Positions 1 through 9,361 of a stretch of DNA of 21,113 bases are shown here, in pieces. Within the stretch, counting starts at the first letter, position 1, and each line of letters begins with the position of its first letter. Source of the DNA: Rostrohypoxylon terebratum (taxonomy: Eukaryota > Ascomycota > Sordariomycetes > Xylariales > Hypoxylaceae). The stretch spans positions 1 to 21,113 of the forward strand of contig MU386074.1 of assembly GCA_022497145.1 (NCBI GenBank), in the 5' to 3' direction. A model generated the notes under the pieces. It saw only the letters and a program-made list of their open reading frames with translations. It made no database searches and was not told where the DNA came from. Made by a program: the position numbers and the translations under genes.

Positions 1-4
1 TGGC

Positions 5-60
5 TGATCTGGGTTGATCTAACCCAGATCACATAGATCACACAGATCAACTTAGATCAG
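5..60. repeat. GATC-centred hexamer array with nested inverted repeats
   Basis: Six copies of AGATCA or its reverse complement TGATCT begin at 5, 15, 26, 35, 44 and 54, so they are spaced 9-11 bp. Bases 5-15 and 21-31 form a perfect 11-bp inverted repeat around a 5-nt loop. Bases 4-20 and 44-60 form a longer 17-bp inverted repeat with two mismatches. The function is unknown, and the window edge may cut the element. Confidence 0.75.
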
Positions 61-239
61 GAAATTCCGTGGTTTATCCGTGATTGGTTCGCGGCATCTC
101 CACAAAGGGTTTGTTATTCCTTCGAACTGTAGGTTCGTGACACTACCTCCCTAGCATCACAGCATGCCGCTACGTTAGAAAACATGTACAAAGTTAACTT
201 TCGCGGAACTGTTTCTAAGACGGATTTCTGGATTATTAT

Positions 240-259
240 TACCTAGGTCAGCCTAGGTA
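240..259. repeat. 8-bp inverted repeat with ACCTAGGT core
   Basis: TACCTAGG at 240-247 pairs exactly with CCTAGGTA at 252-259 around a 4-nt loop (TCAG). Related ACCTAGGT words recur in intergenic DNA of this window, for example the perfect 12-bp palindrome at 11501-11512. It is probably a simple genome-wide word rather than a specific element. Confidence 0.6.
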
Positions 260-1524
260 TCTGCGTGCTTCGACTGGACACGTACGAAAGAACTGATTGA
301 TTCTCAGCCTATCTTACCCTTGACAAGAATGTGCTGGGCTAAATACAGTGTGCCTATAATTGGCCTGCCCTACCAGGTACAGGTTTTCTTTTTTCGGTAC
401 GACTGCTGATTCGGGTTGCTTGCATGTGATGGTTGGATTCTCCCCCACGGTCTCCGGTCATAAATCCGGCACGGGGCTGTCGGATGCAGTCACGCTGATA
501 TGAATGCCCCACCCTATCGCGAAACCGACCTTCTGGTATCTCCAACCTGAGCCAATGATCTAGAAGTGCAAAACCGTAACCTATCAAAGCTCATTGTGGC
601 GTTTGCGATCCTTACTAGTCATGGCTAGATGCATGGAAGTGTATAGATTCGACGATGTGTACTCCGTGGGTGAGCAAATGACAACAAGGAAACGTACAGC
701 AGGACTGTAAGTTCTCTGCAAAATAAGTATACCCGTGAATAAGGTAGGTATTGTTCAGGTATTTACCAGTTCGATACCTATTAGCCTGTCCAAATTTTCG
801 TACTCGGACAGATATCCAGCATTTTACGAAGATAGACCGCCTCTTACTAGCCGTGAGGTGAGGTATCACAGAAAATAAAAAAAAGAAATAGTGCATAAAG
901 CATAGTCACGCCTCTCTGCCACGGCATGGGCAGACCGAAGACGTCATAGTACCTTTTGGTTACCTGGACTTGAACCGTTAAGCTGTTCACCAGTTGCTGT
1001 GGGGACATAGGTATAGGGCTGTGAATGCAGCAACCCATTATAGTGGCAAGTAAGCCGTGACTGAAAGTACCAATATTCGATAATAACAGCCTCAGGTGAA
1101 TTCTTTCTTGATTTCTGTCGACGGTTGCCTAGGTAGCCACCAAGTCTTCTCACTACCGCCTGCACGACGATTCTTATCACTTTTTACTGTCTCCTAACCT
1201 TCTAATTTCTCTTTCTTTCGTCTTTACCTTTCACATCTACGTCTGCACAAACATCTTGATAGTTCATCACGAATTCTATCTGCATCCACAAACCTGCACA
1301 CTTTTGTTATATTGCTCTCTGCACATTTGATTGTGCTTCGTCTTCTACTATACGAAGTAGAAATAATCAATACATCCGCCCTTTGTGTATTCATATCCAG
1401 TCAGTTTCTGACAACAGGCTACAAGGCAAGCAGCCATCCCATTCCCCCAAGACACATTTTCTTCCAGTACACCCCTCTCGTTAAGACATGTATCCAGCCC
1501 TACCTGGAACCTTCCACTAACGAC

Positions 1525-1560
1525 ATGTCTCAAATAGATGGCCCCGGAGAAGGCAAATAA
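1525..1560 (+). promoter_or_regulatory. Overlapping upstream ORF ahead of the Myb-like gene
   Basis: An ATG at 1525 opens an 11-codon frame ending in TAA at 1558-1560. It therefore overlaps the main start at 1538 in another reading frame. The upstream ATG has G at -3, while the main ATG has T at -3, so by scanning rules the upstream one has the better context. This predicts reduced translation of the downstream protein through leaky scanning, provided transcription starts upstream of 1525. Confidence 0.4.
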
Positions 1561-2020
1561 TGGCACCAACAACCCCCAAGAAAGCGCGATCTGCATAGGA
1601 GACTGTAAAATTCTCAACTCAATCCTGAAGCACTGCCTACCGAACGCCAAGCCCACCAGCATTTTGTGGGAGGGCGTTTGTCGAGAACTAGGCTTCAAGA
1701 ACTACAGGGTCGGAAAGGATCGATTTGCCCAGCTGTGCAAAAAATACCACTGGTTCCTCGCGGTGAAGGACGACACCGCCAGTGCCGAGTCCAGCCCTTC
1801 GAAACCGAAGGCAGCGGCCCACGCCACCGACGATTTCATCACGGACGCCGCTACCGCGAACAGCGATGCTGATGTAACAGGTGCCTCGCCCACTAGGAAG
1901 CGGAAGCTGGATAAGACCGCTCGCGCATCTAAGAAGAGCAAGAGCCCGTCCAAGAAGCCTCGCAATAACATTCGTCGCACCCCACAGAAGGACTACGCCT
2001 CTGATAGTGACGAGGCCTGA
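1538..2020 (+). CDS. Small basic nuclear protein with Myb/SANT-like helix-turn-helix
   Basis: A 160-residue protein. Residues about 20-75 look like the Myb_DNA-bind_like domain found in many small Pezizomycotina proteins: an acidic/hydrophobic first helix (ILNSILKHC), a tryptophan in the second (ILWEGVCREL), then GFKN and a basic recognition helix (RFAQLCKKYHWF). The C-terminal half (about 115-155) is a lysine/arginine/serine tail with classical nuclear localisation clusters (RKRKLDK, KKSKSPSKKPR) and an acidic end, as in chromatin proteins. Targets are unknown; a nuclear DNA-binding role is inferred. The start was chosen because the MAPEK-type N-terminus and the domain position resemble the family; no intron is needed. 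It is single-exon with long flanking intergenic regions. An overlapping uORF at 1525-1560 may limit translation. Confidence 0.75.
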   Translation: MAPEKANNGTNNPQESAICIGDCKILNSILKHCLPNAKPTSILWEGVCRELGFKNYRVGKDRFAQLCKKYHWFLAVKDDTASAESSPSKPKAAAHATDDFITDAATANSDADVTGASPTRKRKLDKTARASKKSKSPSKKPRNNIRRTPQKDYASDSDEA

Positions 2021-3776
2021 ATAGGGGCAGCATCTTGTTTTGCCGGCACTTATTTGATTATTTACATTTGGGTATCGCCAGCCCACGTTAGCTGTTGCTG
2101 TTGCTAGGGGTTAGTGTTAGAGCTTCCGATGTCCTGTAAAGCTCCTATTCATGTCGTCGCCCATGAAGACTCAGGCTATGAGTCTTTACAAGGCGACACG
2201 CTCACGAAAGTGTCGTGAAGTCACCTGTTGGACTTTAAATAATCAACGCTACCCCCAAAGCATAGATAGGAGTACTGCTGGGAATGTAGCAGATGGTGGT
2301 CGATCACCCTAACAATCGTTACGTCGACGACTTGGTCTCTGTTTTTCCATGATGGATTTATTTCCTTTGCGCTCTGAGCACGTTATTATCACTAAAAAGA
2401 TTGTTGTTTTGTTTCGCAGTGTAGTTAGTACGCTTGCGAATAGTTTGTCAGGTTGTTAGTTGAGTTTAAAGTCAGAAGCCAGCCAGTAACTGACGTCTCC
2501 ATACCAAATCTTATTGGTCCATGCTGATGTGTGATCTCGTCATTAATGTGCCCCCTACATTTGATTTCAACCAATTGCCTCCTTTGATATTCCCACAGGA
2601 TACCACACTGACATTTTCCATGTGCCAAAGCCTCCCTTCCTCTTACTATTTATATGTATGTTGTAGTAAACAAGCAGCTCCTATGTACCTTATATAAGTG
2701 CGCTTATCTTTGACATGTGATCGAATCTCGAGACATTTGGAGAAGAAAAGGGGGTAAGTACTAAGGTAGGGACTCATTCTCTGGCGGCCATCACTTCAAG
2801 TGATTCACTTACTTGGAAGCATGTGAAACTCCCTTTAGAGTATTACGTGTCTCTTTTCCTTCTACACATACCAATCTGATATCAGCTCCGACTGTACCCA
2901 TTGTCAATTGCATATTGTATCAACAACGATGGTAGGTATTCTGAATATTGATTACCTAGTAAGACGCCAGCAGTCAATATCGTATATGCCCTAACATGAC
3001 TACATGTGAGTGCTGTATAAAGTGACCCCTTTTTTCATAACTCGACAGAGCGGGGTTTCCTTCGAACGAGATTTCCCATTATTGGGGAATTTGCGACTGT
3101 TATTGGATGTACAGCTGGTTACTAGGTAGTTGAGACCGGTTGAGACAGCATTTGTATTACCTAATTAACTAGATGAGGTAGTTTCATGTATGGAGTAAGG
3201 AAAGTTGGACGTACATGTACGATGAGGTAGACTTATGCAGTGATCCGCTTTCGTCGGCGATTCCTAATCAAGTAAACATGGGTGAAGTGGGTGAAGGGAA
3301 GCTACCACTACCAGTATTGGCACGCTGGCGCACAGTATTACCACTAAGTACTACCAATAAGTGCGCAGGTGCGTCAGTTTCAATGTTCACAATCATACGT
3401 TGAAGAAACTCAGAGTGTGCTCATGATTAATTGGATCATATAAGAACATACATTATCATAAGACAACCCTCATAAATCCCTGAACCTGAGTAATAGGTGA
3501 CTTCTCAATATATGTACAATTGAATATGTACATACACATGGCAAACATTACCATATTTCTTTATATAAATAATGAAAATCAGCTTCGAAAGCTAGATGTT
3601 ATTATCCCCGCATCTTCCTGCAGGACAATTTGAAGCCATAATATCGAACATCCAAGACATTGCGTACTCGGCTATCTACTGTGTGGAACTGTTCGTCGCA
3701 TAATATTCCCTCACCTCCCTCGACGGAATATCCTCTTCAGGGACAATTCTTCTCGAACATAGCAGAATCGACCAAG
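2021..3776. other. Long AT-rich intergenic region
   Basis: About 1.75 kb without a supported gene. Frames at 2425-2628 (-) and 3215-3403 (+) are short, unrecognised and lack convincing starts or codon bias. The sequence holds ACCTA/TAGGT words (for example near 2935, 2955, 3125 and 3160), which resemble other intergenic parts of the window. No tRNA, rRNA or transposon end was recognised. Confidence 0.5.
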
Positions 3777-4025
3777 ATGTCCGGTGGTGAAAAAACTTAC
3801 TCTGCCACAACCTCCACGAACCAGAGAAGACCCAGCAAAGGCTCCTTATCGCTAGTGACCAGTACCCAACAAAGTAATAGCGGTAACCAAAGCTCCAATG
3901 GAAATGGGGGTAGTAAACATCAATCCAACACTTGCTACAGTGTCAGTCCAGACACGGACGACGACATCCTCTTTCAAATCGACGATATAGAATTGGATGA
4001 TGGGAAAGACAAAAGCAAGAAATAG
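3777..4025 (+). CDS. Unrecognised Ser/Asn/Gly-rich small ORF
   Basis: From the ATG at 3777 the frame encodes 82 residues. Low-complexity Ser/Thr/Asn/Gln/Gly sequence runs to about residue 55, followed by an acidic stretch (DTDDDILFQIDDIELDD) and a lysine-rich end. The frame is open upstream to 3660 without another ATG. I do not recognise a family. A possible intron at 3942-4042 (GTCAGT donor, CAATAG acceptor) would remove the acidic tail and join this frame in phase to the one at 4067-4291, giving about 137 residues. Other in-phase donor/acceptor pairs exist, such as 3883 or 3913 with 4061, so the structure is uncertain. It could also be non-coding. Confidence 0.3.
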   Translation: MSGGEKTYSATTSTNQRRPSKGSLSLVTSTQQSNSGNQSSNGNGGSKHQSNTCYSVSPDTDDDILFQIDDIELDDGKDKSKK

Positions 4026-4066
4026 CCAAGAGTTTACAATAGCGAGCCTTCCGCCCGGTAGGAGCC

Positions 4067-4291
4067 ATGAAATCTTTTTTAAGACATTGCGGCGGTTGGG
4101 ATGAAAAAGGGGTCTGGTTACAGAAAATCGGATCGAAATTGAGCATGGGGAAAACCATCACTACGGGCGATTTAGAAGATGTTTTTAAGGCGAACACGGC
4201 GTCAAAAAAGGACATGGCCAGGAATTTTGCTTTTGTTGCACCGCTTATGGCGGTTTCGATGCGACCGGTCGCCAAGAGACCCAGAGGGTGA
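4067..4291 (+). CDS. Unrecognised small basic ORF, possibly the 3' exon of the preceding frame
   Basis: A 74-codon ATG frame rich in lysine, with a mildly hydrophobic stretch near its end (FAFVAPLMAVSM) and a basic terminus (RPVAKRPRG). No family is recognised. In the same frame an in-frame stop at 4040-4042 coincides with a possible acceptor (CAATAG), so this may be an exon extended upstream to 4043 and spliced to the 3777 frame. The opposite strand is also open here (3943-4275). I favour the plus strand only weakly, from its balanced charged composition. The stop lies 167 bp from the convergent SET gene. Confidence 0.3.
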   Translation: MKSFLRHCGGWDEKGVWLQKIGSKLSMGKTITTGDLEDVFKANTASKKDMARNFAFVAPLMAVSMRPVAKRPRG

Positions 4292-4458
4292 AATGGGGCG
4301 ATCCTCTGTCGTCAACCCCCCTAATTATTAGCTATCTTTCTTCAGCGGGAGTTCAGGAAGGACACGGAGAAAAGCGATCATTAAAAGAACGGATAGAACA
4401 CCGTTCGTAATAAGCCGCAGTACGATGCCTAGAATGCATACATGAAGATTAGCACAAT

Positions 4459-5913
4459 CTATACGTTTATCTTCCGCTGTAGGCTCTCTAAAAACGAGGT
4501 AGCACTCTTGGTCCGCTCATGATCGTAACCGGCGTAGTGCTTTAGCTCCCTCACGGCCAGCCCCCCATATCTCAATGCCGATTCGACATCGCCGATACTC
4601 GAGTAAACGTCAGCGACAATGGTGTAAAAGTCTCCGATTTGTGCCGCCAATCCCTCTTTTTTGCATAAGTCTAGTATCTCGTCGACTATCTTCTTAACCG
4701 GTTCAGGTTTCCGAACCTCCGGATCATCTAACTCAGCCAATAGGTCTTGTATTCGACCCCTGCGTCGATCCGATATGGCTGTCTCTTTTGGGTCGATGCA
4801 CAGCGAACAGCTACAATTAAAGCCCCATTCTTGGATAAGAGTCTGGCGCTGTTCGGATAGAAGATTCAGTGGTAGATCTGTCGTGGCTGTCAGAGATTGC
4901 CGATCATTTTCTGCTTAGGGGGGCTCACAGCTAAAAGTTAGCTCCTCGCCCGGTTCAATGTCCCTATAAGCAACTACTTCCATACCGAGACTCGTCGAGG
5001 AGAATCTGCTAAACATACTAGCTAGTTTGTCAGTTTTTGGAGTATTCTTCGAATGATTGATTAGTAGTTACGGAGGCGTACTTCGGCTTGCATGCATGGT
5101 TTAGCCTCTACATACCAAGTTAGAACTGGCATTCACTTGTCGACCAGGTACCCAGTAGGGTCTGTTACTTACCGACACATCAAGGTACAAGCCTGAATGA
5201 TCCACGTCATCCAACAACACCCCAAACGCATTCGTGTTGATAATATCATCAATGATATAACCTCCTTTCGAATGAGCCAGATTTAGCATCTGAAGCCCCT
5301 GATTCTTGGGGAGCTGGACTGTCGCTCGGTGAAGCAATCTCATAACGTCCTGAGGTTTCCAGGGTCTCGGGTCCAGAATTCGAATGATTGTGGGATACCT
5401 CAGCATGATTATTTCGTCCTTACGAATGGTGCGATTCGCAATGACACCCATTCCCTTATCTTTAAGATCTACAACTTCAAACGGAGGTGGATCGGACACG
5501 GTCATAGGAATACCTCTAGCCCATTCTTCCCATCTCGGGTCAAGGTCTTCGAGAATGTCGATTCCGGCAGATGCTGTTTGTGGAGTAGTGATGATACTGA
5601 TTCCTGTGTCTCCTCGTAGTTTGATGTAGGTGTATACGCATAACTTAGGATCTGTTGCCTTCTCGGCCTCCACACACATTGGAGGATATGTCCATGGGTA
5701 CCATGAGCGCTTTTCAAATGCGGTCTCGTCATCGACGGGAAGCGGACACGTCAATCTCGGTTCCCTGGGATTCAACGGACCTGCAGGATCGGAATTACAC
5801 ACGCTAGGGGGGTCGAAGTTGTAATCCTTAAGCCAATCGGGTACCTCGGCTTTTTGAGCCTCAGCGGCGACAAATCCCAGCCGTAGGGCTAGAGTTAGTA
5901 TATAGTACCTCAT
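4459..5913 (-). CDS. SET-domain protein with N-terminal secretory signal
   Basis: Spliced CDS: complement of 5173-5913, 5082-5107, 4929-5017 and 4459-4877, giving 424 residues. Introns of 65, 64 and 51 nt have GTAAGT, GTACGC and GTGAGC donors and AG acceptors, and phases match throughout. Residues 1-18 form a hydrophobic signal peptide ending near VAAEA. A cysteine-containing segment follows (about 39-92). The SET domain spans about 145-286: GMGVIANRTI at 154-163, RLNHACKPN at 248-256 and PGEELTFSYL at 278-287. A post-SET zinc cluster (C307, C309, C312) sits in WGFNCSCSLC, and a TPR-like helical tail ends the protein. SET domains transfer methyl groups from S-adenosylmethionine to lysine. This secreted-looking subfamily is common in Sordariomycetes, but its substrate is unknown. 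Convergent with the unrecognised small frames at 3.8-4.3 kb. Confidence 0.88.
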
Positions 5914-6523
5914 AGCCAGGTCTAAGGTGGTGTTTCTTGAGAGAGGTACGTAGGGACCCGGACTCTACAAATAAATGGAATAGATGAGTTGCACATTGCG
6001 TCTATGAATAAATGATTGCGCAGACATCCACCTATGCCTCGGGATGTTAACAGATCTCTACGTAAATTTGCCCCGTACTGTCTATGGATAAGGTAGAAGA
6101 ATGAAGGAAGCCAAGACGAAGGCGAATTAGCCGAGATGGCAAAGTGTAGATCTGGGGGCGCAATCGTGACGATATCTGATGGGATACATGCATGATTATC
6201 CAATTAATTTTGTGTAGATTTGGTTTAAATGTCTAGATATGAAAATCATTTTTCAGGTATTCGTATACGTAATGGTTGGTGATAATTCATGGGTATTATC
6301 CACTCACTAGAGGGTTTGCAAGCGCATCCATGGGTGATTTTAAGGGTAGCTGTCTTGACACGTGGGTAAGAGGGAAAGGGCTCGCATCTGATGGTTATGA
6401 ATTACTATAAAACATTAGTAATCCAATGCCGCCTTGCAAGAGCGTAGGATGAAATTCACAGACTTGCACATATCTTCTGACTAACCTAGAAATGGAAATG
6501 CGCCTATCCAATTGAACGACACA
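5914..6523. other. Intergenic: SET gene promoter and FAD-oxidase 3' flank
   Basis: About 610 bp between two genes read on the minus strand. It must hold the promoter of the SET gene and the terminator of the FAD oxidase. I see no further gene. The minus frame 5922-6203 is unrecognised and short. Confidence 0.5.
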
Positions 6524-7949
6524 TCATTGAAGATCTTTCAACTCCCTCAAAGGCCAGAAACGTTTCTTCGTCACGTCTGGGATCTCCCTATCCCAAGCCC
6601 ACCTCTTTGCTAGATCTGGTTCCAGAGTACCTTCTAACATCTTAACAACGTAGGAACCTATGATGGGGAAGAACTTAAAGCCGTGAAACGATCCGATGGT
6701 CGCAACGTATAGTCCCTTAGCGGCCGAGTGTGGCGAGATGATGAAGTCATCGCTTGGTGTAAATGCCTCCCTAGGGTTTTTCGTGTAAGTAGAGGGAAAG
6801 GGGATGGGATGGAGGAAAGACTGTATGTTTAGAAGCCTACCAGCAAATACGGTGCTCTTTAATGTCCCATGCCTCCCCTCGCGTTCCAAATGTATATTTA
6901 TTCGCGAGTTGAACATCCTCAATTAAAGGGTCTGATACCTTCCATTGTTCATAATCGGCGGAGGCTGGGGGTGCCGAGATTTGGCGACCCGAGGGCATAG
7001 TTTGAGTATTCCTAAAGATGATCTGACCCCACCACTTCAATTTGTTGTCTGCAGTCAGAGGCAAACTACCAAAATCCTCTCCTATATGTTGAAGGTCAGT
7101 ATCAATTAATCCGAATTCGTTTAGGGATACCAAGGGCAGATTACCTCTGTTCGGTGGATTCTCCTGGATGCAAACCGGCATCTTGGCAAACTCCTTTGCC
7201 GTGTCGTCATCCAGCTGCGCTAACCCCGTAGTAACGCCAGCCGCTAATATCCTCTTCCCAGCTGAAAACTCGTCTTTCTCGGTGGCTACCGCAACGCTAT
7301 CCAAGAATTTCGGCGTAAATGCGCCGGTCGACAATATCGTATGGGTTGCCTCCAATTTCTCCCCATCCTTGGTCTTCACTCCGATACACGCTCCCTCCTC
7401 GTCAAAAAGTAACTCGTGGATCTCGCCCTTGACAAACTTAACTCCCAACTCTATCGCTCGTTCGGTGACTCGTCTTAGGGCGCCTTTTGCATCCGCCCAC
7501 CCACTCGTTCGATTAACCAACACCTTGCTCACGCCCTCATAATCGGCTTCCTTGAATAAACCCCCGTACTCCTCCTTCGCCTCCTCAACGGGTAACTCCG
7601 CTAGCCCACTCGTGTCCCTTCCCAACTTCTTATAGTTCTCTAGGACTTTGCCTGCGAATCCAGACTGGCTGATCCAGTAAATACCCGACTGATGGTAGAA
7701 CGGAGACCACAGAGGATCGTCGCGCCAGACGTCCTGAGCATCGAGAGCCAATTTGCAGTAGAGAGGATCCCGGTAATCAGCGCGGACGACCTTGTTCCAG
7801 TCCCAAGAGGCAGCGACACGGGTCAGGTCCTCGGGGCCGTTGCGGTCGATGAGCGTTATTGAAGCATTAGGAAATTTGGTGATTAGGTGAAAGGCCGTAG
7901 AGGTGCCGAAGACGCCGGCACCAACGATAATGTATGACGGTTGCGCCAT
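6524..7949 (-). CDS. FAD-dependent amine oxidase (sarcosine/fructosyl-amine oxidase type)
   Basis: Spliced CDS: complement of 6841-7949 and 6524-6770, 451 residues. The 70-nt intron (GTAGGC...CCCTAG) splits the codon of W370. DAO superfamily (PF01266): the Rossmann dinucleotide motif is at residues 7-15 (IIVGAGVFG), with the acidic residue ending strand 2 in TLIDRNG. After splicing, the C-terminal block reads HRICWEAFTPSDDFIISPH, then GSFHGFKFFPIIG. The cysteine in RICW (C369) aligns with the residue that binds FAD covalently in monomeric sarcosine oxidase and amadoriases. The enzyme probably oxidises a secondary amine such as a fructosyl amino acid, sarcosine or saccharopine, releasing H2O2; the substrate cannot be decided here. 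No PTS1 tail is present (ends DLQ). The start was chosen next to the Rossmann strand; an in-frame ATG lies 43 codons upstream (8078). Confidence 0.9.
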
Positions 7950-8248
7950 GGTGAATAGGCGAATCCTACTTTTCTGGGAATTATATAAGTAGGTATGTAT
8001 GAAGATAGTAGGAAGATTGGAGTAAAAGTAATCTTGAACGCTCGGAGTATGAGAAGTACATAAGTTCGTTGATATCATCGGTCGCGCTTGCCCCTCAGTA
8101 GGACGGTCTAGCTCCGATTGGAGGTCCGAGATCGCGACCGGTCGGGGCCGTGGCTAGAAACAAGCCCTAGAATTAGCTTGAAGATAAGATTAGATCTGTT
8201 CGTCATTCGAATTGGCTAAAATCTTCATTTGTTTGGAGAACTCAATTC

Positions 8249-8263
8249 ATTGGATTGGATTGG
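8249..8263 (-). promoter_or_regulatory. Three head-to-tail CCAAT boxes
   Basis: ATTGG occurs at 8249-8253, 8254-8258 and 8259-8263 with no spacer, i.e. CCAAT three times on the minus strand. It lies about 300 bp upstream of the FAD-oxidase start on that strand. CCAAT is the site of the HAP/CBC complex in ascomycetes. That three abutting copies are functional is an inference. Confidence 0.4.
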
Positions 8264-8272
8264 GGAAGAACT

Positions 8273-8293
8273 GCTTCAATTACCTATTGAAGC
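8273..8293. repeat. 8-bp perfect inverted repeat
   Basis: GCTTCAAT at 8273-8280 is the exact reverse complement of ATTGAAGC at 8286-8293, with the 5-nt loop TACCT. It lies 10 bp from the CCAAT triplet. It could be a protein-binding dyad or chance. Confidence 0.5.
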
Positions 8294-8710
8294 TGGGTAT
8301 CATTTTTATTAACGGGGGTCTGGGAAGAATCCGAACTTCCACCTAATGGAATTCTGCAATAATCATTCGGGTTCGTATCTTAGCTATTGCAATCAAGATG
8401 ATGCGGAGCTACGGTGCGACTTGGCAGCCGCTTCCCCTAGAGCCCTTCTGTGTTAGGCTCGACTTCCTGGATCTCGGCTTTTCCATCCGTTGAGTATAGG
8501 CGCACCCATGATCGCGTTTCAAGACTATTATGCCGTCCGTTATCGCCGTATATTTTGTGACCGGTAAAGCGTGAGGAGAGCGGTCGAGGGTAGAGTATAG
8601 GAAGTACTCGTAGACTTTTGAAAGTCCAACGTATCTGTCGCACGGCCCCTGGAGAAGACTAGTAATGCGAGGTCTGTAATCGTAGTTTCCACACACGATC
8701 AATTGACGCA

Positions 8711-9361
8711 TCACCTAAGCCGGATCGACGCCTCCAACGAACTCATCATCCGGACCCTCTCCTCACCTTCACCACCCCACTCCTCATCCTCCTCCTGAAC
8801 CACATCGTCGATGGTTCCCACACTCCCCGTCTTCATCTGGACAATGCAATCATTCTGCTTCTGAAAGAACAGCGCGACCTCAAGAACCTTCTGGATCGCT
8901 CGCCCGGTCCCAAGTATCACTACCTCGCCAGCATTCTCAAGCCCAAGCCCACTTCCACTCCCGCCCCCTTTCCCCTGATTTTTCGAGTGCCGCTGTATGG
9001 CGCGCACACGCTCATCTAGCGACGCGTTGTTATTCGCGGCTAGCTTGTTGGTGAACGCGGCGCTCGCGGACGAGGCCTCGCGCAGGTTCTTGTCGAGCTG
9101 CTTGCGCACGCGCGCCGTCACGGACCGGAAGGGGGTCTTTGCCGTGACGTAGATGCGCTTTGATGCGCGCGTGGAGGGGGTGCGCGTTGGTATGGGACGT
9201 CTTCGGACGGTTGCTCCTAGCCGTTTGTTAGTTATCTGGTATTACTAAAAGATGATTGAATTGATTTAGTAACCTTTTGGTATAGCTGGAAGTTTTGCTG
9301 GCTGATTGGCATTTTCGGGGGCTTGCGTAGGGGCGTCCTGCATTATCTGTTCGGTGGCCAT
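8711..9361 (-). CDS. POP7: RNase P/MRP subunit Pop7/Rpp20 (Alba-type)
   Basis: Spliced CDS: complement of 9274-9361 and 8711-9216, 197 residues. The 57-nt intron (GTTACT...GGCTAG) contains CTAAC before the acceptor and falls in the G30 codon of the conserved LPAIPKGATVRRRPIPTR segment. Typical Pop7 features follow: KRIYVTAKTPFRSVTARVRK (about 49-68), a low-complexity linker with a Gly/Ser run, then the Alba core EVVILGTGRAIQKVLEVALF (127-146) and QMKTGSVGTIDDV (156-168), with an acidic tail. Pop7 pairs with Pop6 on the P3 arm of the RNase P and RNase MRP RNAs, in pre-tRNA 5' processing and rRNA maturation in the nucleus and nucleolus. It is divergent from RAV2, with 500 bp between the start codons. 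ATG 9361 is the first ATG in the exon frame. Confidence 0.9.

Larger units (their letters stand above)
1..1537. other. Intergenic region and promoter of the Myb-like gene
   Basis: About 1.5 kb with no convincing gene. It opens with a GATC-centred repeat array (5-60) and carries a small hairpin at 240-259. A pyrimidine-rich strip at about 1189-1244, typical of filamentous fungal core promoters, lies 300-350 bp upstream of the next start codon. Short open frames on both strands show no recognisable domain, composition or splice structure, and several open only from non-ATG codons. Confidence 0.6.
7950..8710. other. Intergenic: FAD-oxidase promoter and POP7 3' flank
   Basis: About 760 bp. It contains three tandem ATTGG words (CCAAT on the minus strand) at 8249-8263 and an 8-bp hairpin at 8273-8293. 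TTATATAA at 7981-7988 lies only about 30 bp upstream of the oxidase start. The minus frame at 8409-8714, which touches the POP7 stop, opens from GTG and resembles no family. Confidence 0.5.

Noticed and set aside
965..975. GGTTCAAGTCC-like word on the minus strand, resembling a tRNA T-arm
   Set aside because: Only two base pairs of the required T-stem form and no acceptor or anticodon arm is present.
3943..4275. Minus-strand frame of 110 codons opposite the small plus frames
   Set aside because: No family is recognised and nothing supports a start; kept only as a competing reading of that region.
7981..7988. TTATATAA as TATA box of the FAD oxidase
   Set aside because: Only about 32 bp upstream of the chosen ATG, which would leave almost no 5' leader; not listed as a promoter element.
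8409..8714. Minus frame overlapping the POP7 stop codon
   Set aside because: Opens from GTG, has no recognisable domain and lies where the POP7 3' UTR is expected.
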